Shown: positions 53,035 to 60,804 of the stretch, in pieces
Layout: each line of letters starts with the position of its first letter
Position numbering within the stretch: the stretch's first letter is position 1
Notes under the pieces: model-generated
The model's database searches: none
The model's input: only the letters and a program-made list of their open reading frames with translations
What the model was told of the DNA's origin: nothing
Origin: Chitinophaga sp. CF418
GTDB lineage: Bacteria; Bacteroidota; Bacteroidia; Chitinophagales; Chitinophagaceae
Reading direction: 5' to 3'
Assembly (NCBI RefSeq): GCF_900142925.1
Contig: NZ_FRCN01000022.1
Span: 31,043-95,042, forward strand
DNA length: 64,000 bases
Position numbers and translations under genes: made by a program

Positions 53035-53946
53035 ATGCAAACAGAAACGTTGGAGGAATTTTACCAGAGCAAGACGATAGAAGTACCCGCTAATCTGAAG
53101 AAGGAGGTGGGGCATTTTAATGTATTTACTTTGGAGAATCATTTAGGGGATAATGCTCCCCGTTATAGTCGCAGGGCATTTTATAAAATTGGTCTTTCCC
53201 GGGGACGGGGTTTTTATCATTATGCAGATAAGACTACAGAAGTATCGGGCACTACACTGATGTTCTTTAATCCGCAGGTGCCCTATACCTGGCATCCCTT
53301 ATCTAAAGATGCTACCGGCTTTTTCTGCATTTTTAAGGAGGGCTTTTTCTCAGAAAGAATGCGTGGGAGTATCAGCGAGTTCCCCATGTTTGCAAGAGAT
53401 GGTAAGCCAGCTTATTTCCTGGATGAAAAACAGGATGCAGACGTAAGCGCCATCTTTAAGAAAATGCTGGAAGAGATCAGCTCTGATTATGTGTATAAGT
53501 ATGATCTGCTGACAAATTATGTAGCGGAAGTCATTCATTATGCATTGAAATTATCTCCTTCGGAGAAATTGTATCATCACAGTGATGCAAAATCCCGTAT
53601 TACATCTGTATTTACGGAGTTGCTGGAGCGGCAGTTCCCGATTGAGTCTACGAATCAGCGTTTTGAATTACGTTCTGCCAATGATTTTGCGCGGCAGTTA
53701 TCTATTCATGTGAATCATCTGAACAGAGCTGTAAAAGAAACCACTGGCCGTACTACTACTGAACATATTTTTGAACGCCTGGCCAGTGAAGCCAAGACAT
53801 TGCTGAAACATACGGACTGGAATATTTCAGAGATCAGCTATTGTCTTGGGTTTGAAGAGCCTGCACACTTCAATAAGTTTTTCAGGAGACTAGTGTCTAC
53901 AACGCCATCTGCATACAGAACAGTAGGGTTATCACTAAATGTTTGA
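53035..53946 (+). CDS. AraC family transcriptional regulator
   Basis: A 303-residue regulator with an N-terminal cupin-like sensing domain (about 25-165; YSRRAFYKIGLSRGRGFYHY, LMFFNPQVPYTWHPLSKDAT) and a C-terminal AraC DNA-binding domain (about 195-300; FARQLSIHVNHLNRAVKETT, ISEISYCLGFEEPAHFNKFF, STTPSAYR). It overlaps by 4 bp a longer reading of the next SDR, but that gene probably starts 80 bp later. A related N-terminal copy is found downstream at 54955. Confidence 0.87.
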   Translation: MQTETLEEFYQSKTIEVPANLKKEVGHFNVFTLENHLGDNAPRYSRRAFYKIGLSRGRGFYHYADKTTEVSGTTLMFFNPQVPYTWHPLSKDATGFFCIFKEGFFSERMRGSISEFPMFARDGKPAYFLDEKQDADVSAIFKKMLEEISSDYVYKYDLLTNYVAEVIHYALKLSPSEKLYHHSDAKSRITSVFTELLERQFPIESTNQRFELRSANDFARQLSIHVNHLNRAVKETTGRTTTEHIFERLASEAKTLLKHTDWNISEISYCLGFEEPAHFNKFFRRLVSTTPSAYRTVGLSLNV

Positions 53947-54026
53947 AAGGGATAAGTATCGCATTGAAAGGTATAATAAGCGCGCCTGTTAGTCGCAGTA
54001 ACTTTGTGTCAAACAAAGAAAAAATC

Positions 54027-54869
54027 ATGGAACAGAAAAAAGTTTGGTTTGTAACAGGCGCCTCTAAAGGATTAGGCCTTTCAATTGTAAAACAATTACT
54101 GGCACAGGGTTTTCCGGTAGCGGCAACTTCAAGAAGTATTGATGCCCTCAGTAAAGCAGTGGGCAGTGATGATAATTTCCTTCCGCTGAGTGTGGATCTT
54201 ACTTCTGAGAAAAGTGTAGCTGATGCTGTTGATGCAACTGTGAAGAAGTTTGGTCGTATAGATGTAGTAGTAAATAATGCAGGCTATGGTTTAGTAGGCG
54301 CATTAGAGGAGCTGACAGATGAGGAAAGTCGTGAGAATTTTAATGTGAACGTTTTCGCTGTATTGAATGTGATCAGGAAAGCCTTGCCTCATCTGAGAAA
54401 ACAGGGTTCCGGACATATCATCAATATTTCTTCCATTGCCGGTTTCGTTGGTACTTTCCCTGGTTTCGGCATTTATTGCGCTACCAAGTTTGCATTGGAT
54501 GGCCTTACTGAAGCATTATCTGAAGAAGTGAAACCAATGGGCATACATACAACGATTGTAGGGCCTGGGTATTTCAGGACAAACTTCCTGGCTGCTGATT
54601 CATTGGTAACACCAAAGAATATCATTGAGGAATATACGACAGTCCGTGAAACGCAGCACGCGCACCAGCATTCATATAATGGTAATCAGGCTGGCGATCC
54701 TGAAAAAGGTGCAGCCGCTATTATCCGTATAGCAAGCGAGCAACAGCCGCCATTACATTTCTTCCTGGGAGAAGATGCATATAACCTGGCTTACAGTAAA
54801 ATGGATGCGGTAAAGGCAGAACTGGAAAGCTGGAAAGAACTGACGGTGTCAACAGCTGTTGAAGCATAA
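54027..54869 (+). CDS. short-chain dehydrogenase/reductase
   Basis: A 280-residue SDR starting at ATG 54027 (MEQKKVWFVTGASKGLGLSI): VTGASKGLGLSIVKQLLAQG, VNNAGYGLVG (NNAG), INISSIAG with catalytic Ser and the YCATKFALDG Tyr/Lys pair. It fits the group of SDRs regularly found next to AraC regulators in this phylum. Adjacent to the AraC gene upstream; likely its regulatory target. Substrate unknown. Confidence 0.88.
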   Translation: MEQKKVWFVTGASKGLGLSIVKQLLAQGFPVAATSRSIDALSKAVGSDDNFLPLSVDLTSEKSVADAVDATVKKFGRIDVVVNNAGYGLVGALEELTDEESRENFNVNVFAVLNVIRKALPHLRKQGSGHIINISSIAGFVGTFPGFGIYCATKFALDGLTEALSEEVKPMGIHTTIVGPGYFRTNFLAADSLVTPKNIIEEYTTVRETQHAHQHSYNGNQAGDPEKGAAAIIRIASEQQPPLHFFLGEDAYNLAYSKMDAVKAELESWKELTVSTAVEA

Positions 54870-54954
54870 AAACGCAAGGGCTTTCCTCTTATCATTTGTT
54901 GTTGTATAGCAGATAAGTGAGGGGGATATTAGATGCCGACAATCTGAAGAAGAG

Positions 54955-55668
54955 ATGGGATATTTTAATGTAATAAGAGTGGAAGATGTGATGCGGCAGG
55001 AATCCCCGCATAGCAAGGCCGATTGCCGGAGATTTTATAAGATCGGTCTGATAAGAGGAAACAGCCTTTGGCGTTATACTGACAGGAGTATTAGTATTTC
55101 AGGAACGGTGTTGATATTTTTCAATCCGCAGTTGCCTTATATATGGGAGTCGTTGTCAGATAATCAGACAGGTTTCTTATGTGTTTTTGATGAAGTCTTT
55201 TTTACGAAGAAGATGAAAGAGAATATCGGTCAGCTGCCTATGTTCAGGGCTGGGGGAGAGCCGGTTTATTTTCTGACAGCCGGGCAGGATGGTGTGGTGA
55301 GTGGAATCTTTAACCGTATGCTGGATGAGCTGTCTTCTGATTATGTATATAAGTATGATCTGTTAAGAAATTATGTTACCGAGTTAATTCATTTCGCACT
55401 TAAAAAGAGGAGTACAATGGAAAATAATGACAAATACGTAGGGATGTGGGTTACTGCTGATGGTTACATTCGTCATGAACTGCTGCCGGGTGGGAGATAT
55501 GATGAAGCAAGAGGTAACAGGAAGAGTGCATACCAGGGAAGTTACAAGCTTACCGGAGATCATATCGATTATAAAGATGACACTGGTTTTACAGCAGACG
55601 GTGATTTTCGTGACGGGGTACTTTATCATGCAGGTATGGTACTTTACAGAGAAGAAAAGAGATCTTAG
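54955..55668 (+). CDS. AraC sensing half-domain joined to an Atu4866-type domain
   Basis: A 237-residue frame. Residues 1-150 are closely similar to residues 25-180 of the AraC regulator at 53035 (FYKIGLIRGNSLWRYTDRSI; ISGTVLIFFNPQLPYIW; LDELSSDYVYKYDLLRNYVTE), but the helix-turn-helix part is gone. Residues 155-237 are an Atu4866-type domain (YVGMWVTADGYIRHELLPGG ... FRDGVLYHAGMVLYRE). A one-base deletion just before the ATG has cut off the earlier part. A good ribosome site AGAGGAG precedes an internal ATG at 55417, so the Atu4866 protein (83 aa) may be made alone. Confidence 0.6.
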   Translation: MGYFNVIRVEDVMRQESPHSKADCRRFYKIGLIRGNSLWRYTDRSISISGTVLIFFNPQLPYIWESLSDNQTGFLCVFDEVFFTKKMKENIGQLPMFRAGGEPVYFLTAGQDGVVSGIFNRMLDELSSDYVYKYDLLRNYVTELIHFALKKRSTMENNDKYVGMWVTADGYIRHELLPGGRYDEARGNRKSAYQGSYKLTGDHIDYKDDTGFTADGDFRDGVLYHAGMVLYREEKRS

Positions 55669-55692
55669 CACAATAGAACAATCGACGATCGG

Positions 55693-55730
55693 GGCGGGTA
55701 TCAGTTATATGATATCCGCCTTTTATTTTG
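55693..55730 (+). terminator. terminator after the Atu4866 gene
   Basis: GGCGGGTATCA pairs with TGATATCCGCC (one G-T pair) with a GTTATA loop and is followed by TTTTATTTTG. Confidence 0.7.
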
Positions 55731-55733
55731 GTG

Positions 55734-55741
55734 TACTTTTG
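55734..55741 (+). promoter_or_regulatory. -7 element TACTTTTG
   Basis: An exact TAnnTTTG match 23 bp before the ATG of the decayed nitronate monooxygenase. Confidence 0.35.
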
Positions 55742-55764
55742 TAGGACCCCAAAAAGGATCGTTT

Positions 55765-56307
55765 ATGGAATGGAAAAATGAAATGACGGGAAGATCATTT
55801 ATCCTGTTATACAAGCTCCAATGCTTGGCGTGACAACCCCTGAGATGGTAGCAGCTGTGGCGGAACAAGGGGGATTAGGCTCTTTGCCAGTCGGTGGTTT
55901 ATCGCCTGACAGGACGAGGGCGCTCATTCAAAAGACAAAATCAATCACCGGAAAACCTTTCGCAGTAAATCTGTTTGTTAATGAGGTGCCGGAGTATAGC
56001 CGGCAGGATGCTGAAGCGATGCAGGATTTAAGGCTGCATTTCAGCTGGGCGCAAAGGCGGTGCAGGTAGGGACTGCCTTTATAGCAAGTAATGAGAGTCT
56101 GGCTTTTCCTTCTTATAAGACTGCTTTCCGCCCTATCCGATACAGAATATTCTTACGGCTGGGTTGAGGGTAAAAGCGCAGCAGGCGGACAGGAAAGAGT
56201 TCACCAATTTATGGGCAGGTCAGGCATCCGCAGGAGCAGAGATCCGTTCTTCAGCAGATATTTTTTCCCGGCTGATAGCGGAAACAGAAACCTTACACAT
56301 TGTATAA
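55765..56307 (+). pseudogene. decayed nitronate monooxygenase
   Basis: Pieces of one gene in different frames. ATG 55765 starts MEWKNEMT; a frameshift then gives YPVIQAPMLGVTTPEMVAAV and GLSPDRTRALIQKTKSITGKPFAVNLFV (55805-56025). After an internal deletion come AFQLGAKAVQVGTAFIASNE (56037 on) and, in another frame, RKEFTNLWAGQASAGAE to the stop at 56307. All parts match nitronate monooxygenase, an FMN enzyme detoxifying nitronates, but about half the protein is missing and frames are broken. Confidence 0.8.
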
Positions 56308-56347
56308 ATAAGTACTGAAATTCTTTAGAAATAAAAAAGCTTATTTA

Positions 56348-56379
56348 TTTTGTACTAATTAGTACAGTATGTATCTTCG
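56348..56379 (+). promoter_or_regulatory. promoter of the TetR gene
   Basis: TTTTG ending at 56351, a 20-bp spacer, then TATCTTCG at 56372-56379, close to the consensus. It supports the start at ATG 56399 rather than 56369, which would be upstream of transcription. Confidence 0.55.
56351..56366. promoter_or_regulatory. TetR operator O1, perfect palindrome
   Basis: TGTACTAATTAGTACA is its own reverse complement and lies between the two promoter boxes of the TetR gene, ideal for autorepression. Confidence 0.7.
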
Positions 56380-56398
56380 TACTGTAAATGATAGCAAA

Positions 56399-56983
56399 AT
56401 GGCTGGAAGACCGAAAATATTTGACGAGAAGGAAGTAGTGGAAAAAGCGGTGAACGTATTCTGGACGAAGGGGTATGAGACTGCTTCTGCAGATGAATTG
56501 CTGGAAGCTATGGGAATAGGGAAGGGCAGCTTTTACCTGGCATTTAAGGGGGGAAAGAAGGAGTTGTATGAGAAATCATTGAGGCAATATGCCAACCGTT
56601 TTGACAAGCAATTATTGCATGATTTATCGGTCAGCGAGGATCCTATTCAGCTGATCAGGGACTTCTTTATGGCCCTGGCGGATGATCCCAAAAGCAAACA
56701 GATGAAGGGGTGTTATATAGGGAATGCGCTGGTCCAGTTATCGGACGGAGATGCAGACACCAAATTGATTGCGGCTGGGCTATTGGCATCGGTAGAAGGT
56801 ATTTTCACGGATGTGATCAGGAAGGCGCAGGCGGAGAAGCGGCTGAAGAATAAAGCGAAGCCTGAAGTGCTTGGGAAATATCTGATCAATCTCTGGAATG
56901 GCGTGAATGTGACAAGGAGAAGTAATCCGGGGTATGAACATCTCAGGGAAGTGCTGGAGATGAGTCTGCAGGTACTCTCTTAA
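56399..56983 (+). CDS. TetR family repressor
   Basis: A 194-residue protein started at ATG 56399 (MAGRPKIFDEKEVVEKAVNVFW). The TetR helix-turn-helix is seen at about residues 18-55 (FWTKGYETASADELLEAMGIGKGSFYLAFKGGKKELYEKSL). The remaining residues form the ligand/dimer domain (TetR_C type). It probably represses itself and the hydrolase downstream through the matching 16-bp sites at 56351 and 57001. Inducer unknown. Confidence 0.9.
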   Translation: MAGRPKIFDEKEVVEKAVNVFWTKGYETASADELLEAMGIGKGSFYLAFKGGKKELYEKSLRQYANRFDKQLLHDLSVSEDPIQLIRDFFMALADDPKSKQMKGCYIGNALVQLSDGDADTKLIAAGLLASVEGIFTDVIRKAQAEKRLKNKAKPEVLGKYLINLWNGVNVTRRSNPGYEHLREVLEMSLQVLS

Positions 56984-57000
56984 ATTTTTTTATTCCTTTT

Positions 57001-57016
57001 TGTACTAATTGGTACA
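57001..57016. promoter_or_regulatory. TetR operator O2
   Basis: TGTACTAATTGGTACA differs from O1 by one base. It lies 30 bp upstream of the hydrolase ATG, at the expected promoter position. Confidence 0.65.
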
Positions 57017-57046
57017 TAATAATATAAACAATTAAAATCTATCACA

Positions 57047-57958
57047 ATGACGCAGTCAACAACATTGCCAGCTACAAAGGGCATTGATATCAACCAGGTA
57101 CAGTATAAAACACTGACCATTGAAGAACAGGAGATATTTTACCGTGAAGCAGGGTCTCCGGAGAGGCCTACCATCTTGCTGTTACATGGCTATCCGACCT
57201 CTTCGTTTATGTTCCGTAATCTGATGATTGCGCTGGGAGATAAGTATCACCTGGTAGCGCCGGATTATCCTGGTTTTGGTAACAGCAGCATGCCGCTGGT
57301 GAATGAGTTTGAATATACTTTCGACCATATGGCTGAAATAGTGGACCAGTTTATCGCAGCGAAAGGGCTGGAAAAATACAGTCTTTACCTGATGGACTAT
57401 GGAGCGCCTGTAGGCTACCGTATTGCCACCAAACACCCTGAGAAAGTGCAGGCATTACTGGTGCAGAATGGTAATGCATATGAGGAGGGGTTATCCCCAT
57501 TCTGGGAACCAATAAAAGCGTTCTGGGCTGACCCTGAGAATGAAGAAAAGAGAAAGGTGGTAGCAGGGATGCTTTCACTGGAGGGCACCAAATGGCAGTA
57601 CCTGACAGGCGTCAGAGACACCACCAGGATCAGTCCTGACACCTGGGTGCATGATCAGAGTAAGCTGGACCGTCCGGGTAACGCGGATATACAGATGGCC
57701 ATGTTTTATTCCTACAGAACGAATCTGGCCCATTATCCTGAATGGCACAGCTATTTCCGTACTTATCAGCCGCCAACCCTGATCACCTGGGGCGCAAATG
57801 ATGAGATATTTCCTGCCAGTGGGGCAAAGGCTTATCTGAAAGATCTTCCTGATGCGGAGTTGCATATACTTGACACCGGGCATTTTGCTTTGGAAGAAGA
57901 CGGGACAAAGATCGCTTCGCTGATAGACCAGTTTCTGACTGCGAATAACATCAGATAA
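57047..57958 (+). CDS. alpha/beta hydrolase, Asp-nucleophile type (haloalkane dehalogenase/epoxide hydrolase-like)
   Basis: A 303-residue protein: ILLLHGYPTSSFMFRNLM (oxyanion HGYP), APDYPGFGNSSMP, and YSLYLMDYGAPVGYRIATKH where the nucleophile elbow carries Asp instead of Ser, as in haloalkane dehalogenases and epoxide hydrolases. ITWGANDEIFPASGAKAYL and LDTGHFALEED (base His) follow. It would use a covalent aspartyl ester. TetR-type operators flank it, so a small toxic substrate is likely, but the true substrate is unknown. Confidence 0.85.
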   Translation: MTQSTTLPATKGIDINQVQYKTLTIEEQEIFYREAGSPERPTILLLHGYPTSSFMFRNLMIALGDKYHLVAPDYPGFGNSSMPLVNEFEYTFDHMAEIVDQFIAAKGLEKYSLYLMDYGAPVGYRIATKHPEKVQALLVQNGNAYEEGLSPFWEPIKAFWADPENEEKRKVVAGMLSLEGTKWQYLTGVRDTTRISPDTWVHDQSKLDRPGNADIQMAMFYSYRTNLAHYPEWHSYFRTYQPPTLITWGANDEIFPASGAKAYLKDLPDAELHILDTGHFALEEDGTKIASLIDQFLTANNIR

Positions 57959-57965
57959 CTTATAT

Positions 57966-57981
57966 TGTACCGGATGGTACA
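57966..57981. promoter_or_regulatory. third TGTAC-N6-GTACA palindrome, possible O3
   Basis: TGTACCGGATGGTACA has the same 16-bp size and outer half-sites as O1 and O2 but a different centre. It is 8 bp after the hydrolase stop, just before a terminator hairpin. Confidence 0.4.
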
Positions 57982-57983
57982 CT

Positions 57984-58024
57984 ACATCCTTCTTTCGTTT
58001 CTTTGCGGGAGAAGGATGTTTTTC
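57984..58024 (+). terminator. terminator of the TetR/hydrolase unit
   Basis: ACATCCTTCT pairs with AGAAGGATGT across a 16-base loop and is followed by TTTTTCC. Confidence 0.65.
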
Positions 58025-58077
58025 CTTGCACTACATCTACGATTTTAAATAAATTTGAAAAAAAATGGATGGCTTCG

Positions 58078-58107
58078 TTGGTTATTTAAAAACAAATCCT
58101 ATCTTTG
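58078..58107 (+). promoter_or_regulatory. tRNA operon promoter
   Basis: TTG (58078-58080), a 19-bp spacer and TATCTTTG (58100-58107): a full match to the Bacteroidota housekeeping consensus, 54 bp before tRNA-Gly. Confidence 0.8.
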
Positions 58108-58161
58108 CAATCCCAACGAAAAAACAACGGGTTTGATCAGCGGGAAAGTTCTTCAATACAA

Positions 58162-58234
<73 letters not shown>

Positions 58235-58246
58235 CAGTACAAAGCT

Positions 58247-58275
58247 TCCAAATTGCCAGGCAGTTTGGATTTTTT
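58247..58275 (+). terminator. hairpin between the two tRNA genes
   Basis: TCCAAATTG and CAGTTTGGA (one G-T pair) around CCAGG, then TTTTTT. It could partly end transcription or mark processing between the tRNAs. Confidence 0.5.
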
Positions 58276-58286
58276 GTTTACGGGAT

Positions 58287-58372
58287 ACCCAGGTGGTGGA
58301 ATTGGTAGACACGCCGGACTTAAAATCCTGTTCTCCGCAAGGGGAGTGACGGTTCAACTCCGTTCCTGGGTA
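58287..58372 (+). tRNA. tRNA-Leu (TAA)
   Basis: 86 bases: acceptor ACCCAGG/CCTGGGT, D arm GTGGAATTGGTAGACAC, anticodon loop CTTAAAA with TAA at 58321-58323, a long variable arm (TTCTCCGCAAGGGGAG) typical of leucine tRNA, and T arm GGTTCAACTCC. CCA not encoded. The A-T first acceptor pair is slightly unusual. Confidence 0.95.
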
Positions 58373-58378
58373 CGCAGT

Positions 58379-58441
58379 GAGATGTTGATATTTTTCAACA
58401 TCTCAAAAGTTAAAGAGCTCATCATTTTGATGGGCTTTTTT
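58379..58441 (+). terminator. two hairpins ending the tRNA unit
   Basis: GAGATGTTGA/TCAACATCTC (58379-58404), then AGCTCATCA/TGATGGGCT (one G-T pair) followed by TTTTTT. Confidence 0.75.
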
Positions 58442-58882
58442 ATTGTATTACGGGTAGTTACAGGATTCAATCGTCTCCCATTATCCTAAAGTGTTCATTT
58501 GGAACTTTTATTGAACATATATCCTAACCTGCTAATTATCAGTTAAATATGATGGTTCAAGTCCTGTCGAGGGATCTAAATTCGTAAATTACTGATAATG
58601 AGAATGTTATCAAAACGAAGATAAAAGTGTATTCTTGAGATTGTTTGCTTAAGGTTTGGACAAAATGCGACAGATAATTTGCTTCACTAGTTGGGGATTA
58701 TCTTGCAAGACCATCTTCATGATTAACCTCGTTCGTGTTTTGCTTCATTACCAAAGGACTCTAGCAATAAATAGGAAGGCTATTATTTGTTTCTGAATTT
58801 ATCAGCATTTTTTATTATAGATCTTGCAGTTTTATTAAGTCTGTCAATTGATTGACAGAGGGACTAGAAAATTTTTATCTTT
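58442..58882. other. 440-bp AT-rich gap at the left edge of the accessory island
   Basis: No gene, no clear promoter pair. At about 58553-58580 the stretch GGTTCAAGTCCTGTCGAGGG looks like a T arm and acceptor end of a tRNA but does not complete a cloverleaf. It may be an attachment-site remnant of an integrated element. Confidence 0.3.
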
Positions 58883-59500
58883 TTGACATTGTCGGTCGAG
58901 TCTCGTTTAACAATCGCTAAATACAAAAACAGAATCAATACTGTGAACCTATTTGCGCTATCCGCTATCCTTACCCTTGCTATGCTGTCTTGTAGTTCAT
59001 CAGAAATCAACAATAACAACCAGCAGGCCGCCAGTCAAGAAGCACTTGTTGTAGAAGCCGGAGACACTATACCATCGGAAATTGACAAGAAATTCGAAAA
59101 AATCATGGATGAATACCAAGGAAAGATCAGCAACAATTTCTGGTCAGACAGGTATGCTAAAGGCAGGCATTTAGGAGGACATCCCCAAGAGATCATCTTT
59201 AACTTAGATACATTTGATGCATTCATGGCTAAAGAAAGGTTTTCCAAAGTGCCAAATACAACAATGGACTATATCGGGATAGTTGATGATATCATTGTAA
59301 CCCTAACAGAAAATACTACCTTCAAAGAACACCGCAGCGGGTTATATACCTGGACAATCGAAACAGAAGCCATAACAAGCGAGGGATCATTTGCCAAACA
59401 GCGTAGATTTACGATTGAGGCAGATACAAAAAACTATAGAAATGGAAACAGAACAAGAACTGTATCAACTATTGCAAAAAGACCGATACCTGGTCATTAG
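58883..59500 (+). CDS. lipoprotein of unknown function
   Basis: A 205-residue frame with TTG as the first start; GTG 58943 is an alternative. A lipobox at LTLAMLSCSSS gives lipid Cys37 with the TTG start. The mature part is acidic then mixed (PSEIDKKFEKIMDEYQGKIS ... YIGIVDDIIVTLTENTTF). No family recognised. Its end overlaps the next gene by 59 bp. First gene of the accessory island and AT-rich. Confidence 0.5.
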   Translation: MTLSVESRLTIAKYKNRINTVNLFALSAILTLAMLSCSSSEINNNNQQAASQEALVVEAGDTIPSEIDKKFEKIMDEYQGKISNNFWSDRYAKGRHLGGHPQEIIFNLDTFDAFMAKERFSKVPNTTMDYIGIVDDIIVTLTENTTFKEHRSGLYTWTIETEAITSEGSFAKQRRFTIEADTKNYRNGNRTRTVSTIAKRPIPGH

Positions 59501-59870
59501 AGAAACAGACATACTGCAGCTCGTTCACCAGCATGAGAAAGGGTTCCTGATGGATAAAGTAAACCAACTCGCTTATGCGCTTGGCTGGTACTATGGCGAT
59601 CCATCCTGTGGCGCCATTGATATAAATAACAAATGGGCCATCCTTGGCGGTCTTGACCTCAGCGTACTTTGGAAAGACCGCGAGATTATCCCATTACCCT
59701 TTGACGACATGCACGACATCAGGCAAATAAACGAAAACCATGTCCAGATACTAACCGATCCCTGGACAACAACATCGGCCATTTATACCCTACCATCAAC
59801 ACACTCAATATACCAAGTAGAGGGACTTTCCAGATTATATAAGGCACAATCAAAGGAATGGTTTTACTAA
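59442..59870 (+). CDS. hypothetical protein, possible immunity-type
   Basis: A 142-residue soluble protein, start ATG 59442 inside the end of the previous gene in another frame. Contains QLLQKDRYLVIRETDILQLV, a WYYGDPSCGAIDINNKWAIL block and an ILTDPWTTTSAIYTLPST block. No recognised family. Small acidic cytoplasmic proteins beside envelope proteins in islands are sometimes immunity proteins, but nothing here proves it. Confidence 0.45.
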   Translation: METEQELYQLLQKDRYLVIRETDILQLVHQHEKGFLMDKVNQLAYALGWYYGDPSCGAIDINNKWAILGGLDLSVLWKDREIIPLPFDDMHDIRQINENHVQILTDPWTTTSAIYTLPSTHSIYQVEGLSRLYKAQSKEWFY

Positions 59871-59982
59871 CTGATCAGTTATCTTGCGAAAAGATAGACT
59901 CAATCTCGATGTATTCAGGATTGCGGGAATCGACCATCCTTAAAAAAACGAACTTGTGGTTGAAAAAGGGGCTATGTACTCC

Positions 59983-60735
59983 TCACTTAACATCTATTAA
60001 TCTTTTTTGAATATTTTTTATTACGTTGCGAATGTTCTCCGGCAACCCGTGATTGCATTTACAATCATCACAATATTCTACTACCAATGTATCAATGTCA
60101 TTTCCCTTGATATTATTAGCAATCTTGTATAAGAACTGGTGCTTGACAAGGACCAGTAATATATCTTTATTTGCACATTTGCAGATCAACAATTTAGTTA
60201 TCAATTCATCCATCAGGGTAAGTATGCTGAAGTATTCAGAAACAAATTGGTTCTCTTCGAGGACTTGTTGAGGACCGTGGAAATGGCAACGCATCTGCTG
60301 GGTAAGCTGCTCAAAAGCTTTACCCCCAGTAAGATTCTTATTAAAAATCAATGATTTCTTGTTTCTCAGGTATTCTTTAGGTAATGAGGAAAAATTGAAA
60401 CTATTAATGTTTTCATCTAGATACCTATAAAGGAGGTGCAGATTTTCCGATTCGTCTTGCACTTCCTTAGTTTTTTTTTGATCTTCAATTTGACATTGTA
60501 TTTGGTTATTCGCATCAACCTGTGCCTTCAGCGCATAAAAGACCAGAATAGAGCTGATCAAGTTGAGGACAGGTGCGGTTATCCCACCCATTGCATCACC
60601 AAACTGACCAATGCGTTCCATAGAACTATCTCCAGTAACCGCACCAAGATTAAATATAAATACGGCTGCTATTATTATACAACCCAAGAGCAAAAGCCAT
60701 TTTGGAAAACTCAAAGATTTTCTAGATTCAGACAT
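59983..60735 (-). CDS. two-pass membrane protein, resembles abortive-infection membrane proteins
   Basis: A 250-residue protein started at ATG 60735 (MSESRKSLSFPKW) rather than a TTG upstream. Two membrane helices at about 10-30 (WLLLLGCIIIAAVFIFNLG) and 55-75 (ITAPVLNLISSILVFYALKA) frame a GQFGDAMGGITAPV loop. The layout of two helices with GDxxG between, followed by a Gln/Lys-rich coiled stretch and a soluble domain with His/Cys pairs (CDDCKCNH), resembles putAbiC-type phage abortive-infection proteins. Last gene of the minus-strand operon. Confidence 0.5.
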   Translation of the reverse strand: MSESRKSLSFPKWLLLLGCIIIAAVFIFNLGAVTGDSSMERIGQFGDAMGGITAPVLNLISSILVFYALKAQVDANNQIQCQIEDQKKTKEVQDESENLHLLYRYLDENINSFNFSSLPKEYLRNKKSLIFNKNLTGGKAFEQLTQQMRCHFHGPQQVLEENQFVSEYFSILTLMDELITKLLICKCANKDILLVLVKHQFLYKIANNIKGNDIDTLVVEYCDDCKCNHGLPENIRNVIKNIQKRLIDVK

Positions 60736-60804
60736 TTTTCCATTAGCATTTAAAACAGAGCAATCAACATATAAGATGTACAATCCCTTACTCGCATAGA
60801 ATTG

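Noticed and set aside
58545..58585. A third tRNA gene
   Set aside because: Only a T-arm-like stretch; the T stem is imperfect and no anticodon arm or acceptor partner is present.
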